The notes under the pieces: model-generated
Database searches by the model: none
What the model was told of the DNA's origin: nothing
What the model saw: only the letters and a program-made list of their open reading frames with translations
Made by a program: the position numbers and the translations under genes
Source: Deltaproteobacteria bacterium
GTDB lineage: Bacteria; Myxococcota_A; Polyangia; GCA-2747355
Assembly (NCBI GenBank): GCA_020633415.1
Contig: JACKDQ010000018.1
Coordinates: 1-62,972, forward strand
Length of the DNA: 62,972 nucleotides
Direction of reading: 5' to 3'
Part shown: positions 58,146 through 62,972 of the stretch, in pieces
Position numbering within the stretch: position 1 is the stretch's first letter
How the letters are laid out: every line of letters starts with the position of its first letter

Positions 58146-59732
58146 CTAGCGGCCGGTGGGTAACTTCGCGCGTGGTGGCATCGTCAGTTGTCCACGGGTC
58201 TTGAGCTGAACTTTGGGCGGCGGAGGCGTTGCCAGATCGCCGTCGATCGTCGGTTGGCGTGTGGGCTGCGGCGTAGGCGCTGGTCTAGGCGGCGGTGTGC
58301 GTGGCGGTGGACGCAGGCCGCCGGCGACGATCGGCTGCGGAGGACGGTGTGGCGGCGGTGCGTTGATCTCGCCTCTGACTAGCGGGCGTGGTGGACGCGG
58401 CGGTGCCTTGAGCTCGCCTTCGGGTTGCGGGCGCGGTGGTGGCGGCGGTTGTGGCGCTGTTTCGATCGCACCGGAGGTCGTGATCACCGTCTGCTCGATC
58501 GGTGGTTTAGGGAGTCGTGGTAGCGAGAGCTCGCCGAGGGTGCGAACGCTCGAACGCACGGTCCAAACGATGCCACCGACCAACAGGCCCAGTGTCAACA
58601 CCAGCGGTCCGCGCCGGCGCGCCTTGGCCTGTGGTGGCAACGGATCGTCATCGTCGCGATCGCGGTCGAGCGCTTTGCGCACGGCGTGGCGGGCCAAGCT
58701 GCTACCAACCGCGGTCCCGATGGTGCGGCAGATCTCGCCGTACCAGAGGCCGATCGGTCCGCCGCTCTCGCGGTCGCCGGTTTCCAGCAGCGCCGCACAG
58801 GCGCAGCCCTTTTCGCCGCAGTCGCTGCCCTTGGGCACCAAGCGCTCGACGATCGCTGCCGCGCCTTGGTCGAGGTGTCCAACACGCAGCTTGGCCTCGG
58901 GGCCGTCGTCGCGGTCTTCAGCGACCATCGGCGCACAAGGGTAGAGATTGCCCGAGGTGGCGACGACGACCGAGCGCCGGCTCTGACTTTCGCTGTTGTG
59001 ACCGACCACGCAGCTTGGCGCACGGTGTGGGTGCGCGTTGAGCTGATGCTCGATCGCTCCGTCGAACGGTTGAAAGTGAATGCGTCGCTCGCGCAGCCGC
59101 AAGCTGAGCAATTCGCGGCCAACCAAGATCAATTGCTCGCGCAGCATGTCGCGTGCGTCGCGCTGCCAATCGGCGCGGAGCTCGACGTTGGCGCGCACGG
59201 TCGTCACCCCTTCGTGCCATAGCCAACGCACCGATTGGTGTAGATAGCGCGCGGTTTGCGGGGTGATCACCAGCATCGCGTCGGGCGTCAGACCGGCGGC
59301 GACCAGCGCGCGCAGACCAGCGAGCACGGCATCGAAGCTCGACCGCCCACCGGCGAGCGGCCGATTGAGCTCGTGGGCCTGGCGCACGCCGTCGATCGAG
59401 ACCGTGAGCTGCAAGCGGTAGCGCTTAGTAAACGCGATCACCTCGGGGCGAGCTAGTGCGGTGCCGTTGGTCGTGCACTGGAGCAACAGCTGTTGGTTAT
59501 GCTGTTTGGCCTGGGCCACCGCCAGCTGGGTGGCGCGCTGCATCGCCTCGAAGGCTAGGAACGGTTCGCCGCCGAAAAAGCTCAATTGCGCGCATTGAGC
59601 GCCGTCGGCGACGAGCAGCTCGACACCGCGACGCAATATTACGTCATCGATTTCCTTGCGAAAATGCTCGCCAGCGTAACAGTAGTGGCAGGCCAGGTTG
59701 CAGCGATGGGTCAGAATCAGTGCGACGTCCAT
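58146..59732 (-). CDS. radical SAM enzyme fused to a TM segment and Pro-rich repeat tail
   Basis: A 528-residue protein. Residues 1-330: radical SAM domain with C11-x3-C15-x2-C18 (CNLACHYC), FFGGEP, TTNG and SIDGV; then Cys-rich SPASM-like elements (LYPCAPMV; DCGEKGCACAALLE) for auxiliary iron-sulfur clusters. A basic segment (KARRRG) leads to one TM helix (about 374-392). The tail (about 395-528) has seven copies of xGx(L/I)xxP: LGEL, SGAI, EGEL, RGEI, AGGL, DGDL and RGQL, spaced 15-27 residues in Pro-rich sequence. Positive-inside logic puts the enzyme in the cytoplasm and the tail in the periplasm. SPASM enzymes usually modify peptides or sulfatases; no separate precursor is adjacent. Confidence 0.85.
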   Translation of the reverse strand: MDVALILTHRCNLACHYCYAGEHFRKEIDDVILRRGVELLVADGAQCAQLSFFGGEPFLAFEAMQRATQLAVAQAKQHNQQLLLQCTTNGTALARPEVIAFTKRYRLQLTVSIDGVRQAHELNRPLAGGRSSFDAVLAGLRALVAAGLTPDAMLVITPQTARYLHQSVRWLWHEGVTTVRANVELRADWQRDARDMLREQLILVGRELLSLRLRERRIHFQPFDGAIEHQLNAHPHRAPSCVVGHNSESQSRRSVVVATSGNLYPCAPMVAEDRDDGPEAKLRVGHLDQGAAAIVERLVPKGSDCGEKGCACAALLETGDRESGGPIGLWYGEICRTIGTAVGSSLARHAVRKALDRDRDDDDPLPPQAKARRRGPLVLTLGLLVGGIVWTVRSSVRTLGELSLPRLPKPPIEQTVITTSGAIETAPQPPPPPRPQPEGELKAPPRPPRPLVRGEINAPPPHRPPQPIVAGGLRPPPRTPPPRPAPTPQPTRQPTIDGDLATPPPPKVQLKTRGQLTMPPRAKLPTGR

Positions 59733-59819
59733 GGCCTTTGTACGGCCGAGGGTGGTCGAGCGATCTGAGGAAAATCAGCGCGGCGAAAATACGCCTGTGA
59801 GATGCGTTTGGCGCTGACC

Positions 59820-62807
59820 TTAGGCCTGTCGTCTGTGGCGACCGATCCAAAACAAGCCGACCAGCAGCAGCACCAACGCCAAGGGCGCGCTGGGACTGCG
59901 GCCGCTGATCGCACAGCCACCACCGCTCGTCGGTGGATCGGGCACGTTTTCTAGCGCGGGCACCTCAACGGTGGCGGTCTTGGTCAGCTTGCCCTGGTTG
60001 ACGATCTCGGCGGTGGCCGAGACGTTGTATGTGCCGGCTGCGGCGGTTTCGCCGAGCGACTGCTCAATCGTGACCATCCCTTGGCGGTTGGTCCACAGCC
60101 GTCGATCGTAGAGCGTCTTGCCCGTCGGATCGGTGATCAGCAGATCGACCGACTGGTTTTCGATCGGCTCCTCGACGTTGGTCACGGTCACGCTGACGTC
60201 GATTTGTCGCAGCTTCTCACCTTTGAGCGATGAACTGATCGCCGCAGCCTTGAGGTCGACCGAATACGCATCGCCGACGAATACCTTGGCGTTCTGCTGG
60301 GCGGTCAAACTGGCATCATCGCCGTGGGCGGTCCGAAAGGAGATCGCGTGCAGCCCACTCGCGGCGTCGCTTGGTGTGTTGACCTCGATCGAGATCGTCT
60401 GGCTCTCACCGGGGATCAGGTCGGGGTAGTCTTGTGGTCCGCCAGCAAAGCCGGCCGGGCCCTCGACGGTAACGCTGTAGCTGGTCGGTGCACAGGTATC
60501 GGCGTCTTGGTTGGTCAAGGTGACCCAGAAGGTAGCGCTCTCTCCGGCGGCTTTGGCTCGCGCGCTGTCCGGCGTAACGCTGAGCGTCGGCGCTTTGCGC
60601 GTGCAGTTACCGCCGCCGCCTTTGCCGATCACATAGGCGGCGACCAGCGATTCTTTGAAGGTGCTGTCGGACTGGCTCGTCGCAGTGACGGTCACGTTGT
60701 AGTTACCATCGGCCTCGTCGATCGGCGAGGCCACCGAGAACTTCATTCGCTCCCAAGCTCCCGGCGATAGCGGTTGCGTCGCGGCAAGGGTCGGCGGCTG
60801 CCAGCCACCGGGCACGCTGACGATCCGCGCAAACGACGTCGCCGGGCAGGGACCGACGTCATCGTTGCGGACGGTGAGCTCGTACTCGACCGAGGCACCC
60901 GGCAGGGCGTTGGCCAGCAACGGCGTCAAGCTGATGTGCGGGTTGGCGTTGATGCAGTTGGTCTTGGTCACGTTGATCGCCGCCTTGGCGGTAGCCTGTT
61001 GTTGTGCGGCTGCGTTGTTTTGGGCGGTCACGCTGACCTCGTAGGGGCCGGTCGCAGCTTGCGGGTCGACAGTGACGTCCAAGCGAACCTTGGCCGTTGA
61101 GCCCGCGGAGAGCTGCACGGTGTTGACCAGCAGTTTGGCCGTCCAGCCACTCGGCGCGTTGGTGGCCAAGTCGAAGGTTGAAGATTGGCACCAAGCGCTG
61201 TCGTTGCTGGTGATCGTAACCTCGAGCGGTGTAAAGGTGCCTGGCGCGACCTGCCGGGCGTTGGGGTCGATCGTTACCGTCGGTGCCTGACGCTGACAGG
61301 TCAGCCCCGGGCCCATCTTGACCCGAACCGTCGCTTGTTTGCCATCACCGGAAACGGCGGTGATCTCCAACTTGCCCGCTGCGTCGGCGAAGCCCTTGCC
61401 GAAGGGCAGCGCCGCATCATACCAATCGCTGCTGCTGCCTTGCGCGCTTTGCGGTGTCATGTCGAGCATGAAGCTGCTACCCGATGAGCCCTCGGTGCCG
61501 AGGCTCATCAATAGGCCATCGGTCAAGCCAGGTTTGCTTTGCAGCTCCTTGTCGGCGCCGATCGGCTGGCGATACTCGACGTAGATAAAGGTGCGCGCGT
61601 TACCCGACATCCCGCGGAAGATCTTCAGCGCCTTGGCTGTGCTGTCGTGGGTTTCGAAGTTGCCGATCGTGTAGTCGCCCGACTTGTCGACGAAGGTGAT
61701 CGGCGGAAAGCCCGGGGCGTCCAAGTAGCCGAGCAGCTCTTTTTGGAAGGCGTTGAAATGTCCGGCCGCAGGACCGCGGCCCATGATGTCGGCGGTGTGA
61801 CCGTATTCGATGCCGCTGCACTGTCCCTCTGCCGTCGATAGACCACACTCAAGCGCATGGGAATGCTGTGCGCCGAAGTTGTGGCCAAGTTCGTGACCGA
61901 CGGTGCGCAGGGTGACCGAGGCGTTGATCCAGGTCGTTGAGCCGCGCACGTTGCCGAGGCCGGCCCAGCCGCAGGCGGCCTTCGGGAAAATAAACATGAA
62001 GTTGGTGTAGCCAGAGAGCGCTATGCCGGCGTTCTTTGCGGCTTGTTTACCCTCAGTCGAGATCGTCGACGGCGCACAACCACTGCTGTCGATGCTGATC
62101 GTGTAGGGTCCGACGACGTCGCCGGTGATCGATGTCTTGTTTTGCGTGACGTCGAGGTAGTAGTCGTTGGTCTGCTTGAACAGCACGTCTTGAACTTGCG
62201 CTTTGCTAAAGCTGTTGGCCTTGTCCTTGAAACTGATCAACACCGCCAAGACCTTTTGGCTGCCTTGCGGACCTGCCGCGGCGACTTCGTTGCCATCGAC
62301 GTCGATCGTTTCGGCGACGAACTCGTCGGCGAGCTGCAGACCGCTGACGACCAGCGGCGCCGTTGGCGTGACATCGGGCAACGGGCTCGCGCTAAACAGT
62401 CGCAGTGTGCGGTTGCCGACCCGCAGGTAGTGACGCATCTCGCCGGTGGTGTTGCCCAACGCGCACTGGCTGACTATGGTACCGCGCAGCCTGGCCGCGC
62501 CTTCGAGTCGGCTGCGAATCGCCTCGGGCAGCGCCGCGCGTGTTTCGGCGGGGAGTGCTGCGCGCAGTGCGGCCCGCGGATCGCGACGGGCTAGTTGCTT
62601 GAGCAATGCGATGCGCTGACCGGCCAGCGCGCGAAGCTCGGCGGTCAACGTTGGGTTGGGGATGAGTTGCTGATCGAGCAGGCGGCTCTTTTGTTCGAGC
62701 GCCTGCGTTAGCGTCGCCAAGTCGGTCGGTGTGTCGGGCGCCGCGTCGCCGTAGCAACCGAAAAGCCCCACCGCAGCGAGGAGCGAAAGGGTGATCTTGC
62801 GCGTCAT
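59820..62807 (-). CDS. secreted metzincin-type protease with lipobox and MYXO-CTERM-like tail
   Basis: A 995-residue protein. N-terminal lipobox VGLFGC (Cys18). The catalytic site HELGHNFGAQH (near 304-314) is the extended metzincin motif HExxHxxGxxH, with a likely Met-turn DIMGRG downstream; M11/M66-like gametolysin families are the closest memory. After the protease domain come four or so beta-sandwich domains of the NEW3 type (VTVDPQAATGPYEVSVTAQN and similar). The C-terminus reads GGGCAISGR, a hydrophobic helix and RHRR, the MYXO-CTERM layout that a myxosortase processes. ATG at 62807 has GAGGAAC upstream. Likely surface attached. Confidence 0.83.
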   Translation of the reverse strand: MTRKITLSLLAAVGLFGCYGDAAPDTPTDLATLTQALEQKSRLLDQQLIPNPTLTAELRALAGQRIALLKQLARRDPRAALRAALPAETRAALPEAIRSRLEGAARLRGTIVSQCALGNTTGEMRHYLRVGNRTLRLFSASPLPDVTPTAPLVVSGLQLADEFVAETIDVDGNEVAAAGPQGSQKVLAVLISFKDKANSFSKAQVQDVLFKQTNDYYLDVTQNKTSITGDVVGPYTISIDSSGCAPSTISTEGKQAAKNAGIALSGYTNFMFIFPKAACGWAGLGNVRGSTTWINASVTLRTVGHELGHNFGAQHSHALECGLSTAEGQCSGIEYGHTADIMGRGPAAGHFNAFQKELLGYLDAPGFPPITFVDKSGDYTIGNFETHDSTAKALKIFRGMSGNARTFIYVEYRQPIGADKELQSKPGLTDGLLMSLGTEGSSGSSFMLDMTPQSAQGSSSDWYDAALPFGKGFADAAGKLEITAVSGDGKQATVRVKMGPGLTCQRQAPTVTIDPNARQVAPGTFTPLEVTITSNDSAWCQSSTFDLATNAPSGWTAKLLVNTVQLSAGSTAKVRLDVTVDPQAATGPYEVSVTAQNNAAAQQQATAKAAINVTKTNCINANPHISLTPLLANALPGASVEYELTVRNDDVGPCPATSFARIVSVPGGWQPPTLAATQPLSPGAWERMKFSVASPIDEADGNYNVTVTATSQSDSTFKESLVAAYVIGKGGGGNCTRKAPTLSVTPDSARAKAAGESATFWVTLTNQDADTCAPTSYSVTVEGPAGFAGGPQDYPDLIPGESQTISIEVNTPSDAASGLHAISFRTAHGDDASLTAQQNAKVFVGDAYSVDLKAAAISSSLKGEKLRQIDVSVTVTNVEEPIENQSVDLLITDPTGKTLYDRRLWTNRQGMVTIEQSLGETAAAGTYNVSATAEIVNQGKLTKTATVEVPALENVPDPPTSGGGCAISGRSPSAPLALVLLLVGLFWIGRHRRQA

Positions 62808-62972
62808 CTTGTTCCTCGAAAAAGCCGTAAGCCGGTTAAGCCGGCCAAGCCTGGCACAAGAGGTGGGTGCTGTGCAACGCGCTGGCTGTGGATAGAGTTG
62901 CTCAGCTACTGAAGATCGCTGTTTTAACTGGGATGTTCTTCGAGCGCCGCCGCTGGGCGCTGGGCACCAATT

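Noticed and set aside
1..62972. CRISPR arrays, insertion sequences, integrases or attachment sites
   Set aside because: No regular short repeats with spacers, no transposase or recombinase motifs and no terminal inverted repeats were found by reading.

Overview
The window looks like part of the chromosome of a high-GC, Gram-negative deltaproteobacterium in the broad sense, most like Myxococcota or Bradymonadota. The reasons are a MYXO-CTERM-like tail on a secreted metzincin, Cys-rich repeat lipoproteins joined to beta-propeller repeats, a CsgG/FlgO-like lipoprotein family typical of these phyla, several lipobox proteins, many hybrid histidine kinases with phosphoacceptor domains, and frequent GTG/TTG starts. 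No phage, transposon, integron or CRISPR array was seen. This is a lineage guess from gene content, not a database result.

Layout. 0-7.3 kb: a small secreted protein, a PilZ protein coupled to a small Cys4 protein, a divergent lipoprotein sulfatase-like hydrolase overlapping a Nudix hydrolase, an asparagine-synthetase-like protein with its own promoter, a DksA/TraR protein and a lipoprotein lipase. 7.4-13.4 kb: gltB-gltD (glutamate synthase). 13.8-20.6 kb: a thioester alpha-2-macroglobulin with an unusual insert, and an M19-like dipeptidase.

20.8-41.1 kb is a signalling island. It holds a heme-type hybrid histidine kinase. A minus-strand block follows (XRE regulator, hemerythrin, HDOD protein, two hybrid kinases). 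Next come two paralogous outer-membrane proteins and a tight chemosensory operon (MCP, HTH protein, CheA, CheR, CheD, CheB, CheW, hemerythrin). Two copies of a 16-bp near-palindrome flank the XRE gene, suggesting that one regulator ties the hemerythrin/HDOD/kinase block to the outer-membrane protein genes. No flagellar gene and no free-standing CheY is present.

41.3-46.3 kb: secreted or lipoprotein genes of unknown role, with one probable frameshift. 46.3-49.9 kb: a four-gene minus-strand operon (porin, FMN-binding protein, four-helix membrane protein, ApbE flavin transferase) read from a near-consensus promoter whose start region is covered by a Fur-like palindrome. This is best explained as an envelope flavin electron-transfer system, possibly iron regulated. 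50.0-53.0 kb: a serine hydrolase divergent from a single-chain acetate kinase-PduL phosphotransacylase fusion. 53.1-62.8 kb: a Cys-rich repeat lipoprotein, glycyl-tRNA synthetase, a frameshifted small secreted gene, a tandem MshEN-like protein behind a C9 tract and TATAAT box, a radical SAM enzyme fused to a membrane anchor and seven-repeat Pro-rich tail, and a metzincin protease with both a lipobox and a C-terminal sorting signal.

The strongest candidates for undescribed biology are the flavinylation-porin operon, the radical SAM/Pro-rich tail fusion, the AckA-PduL fusion, the pseudopilin-like insert in the alpha-2-macroglobulin, and the XRE operator pair. All function calls come from motif reading only; no search or structure prediction was run.
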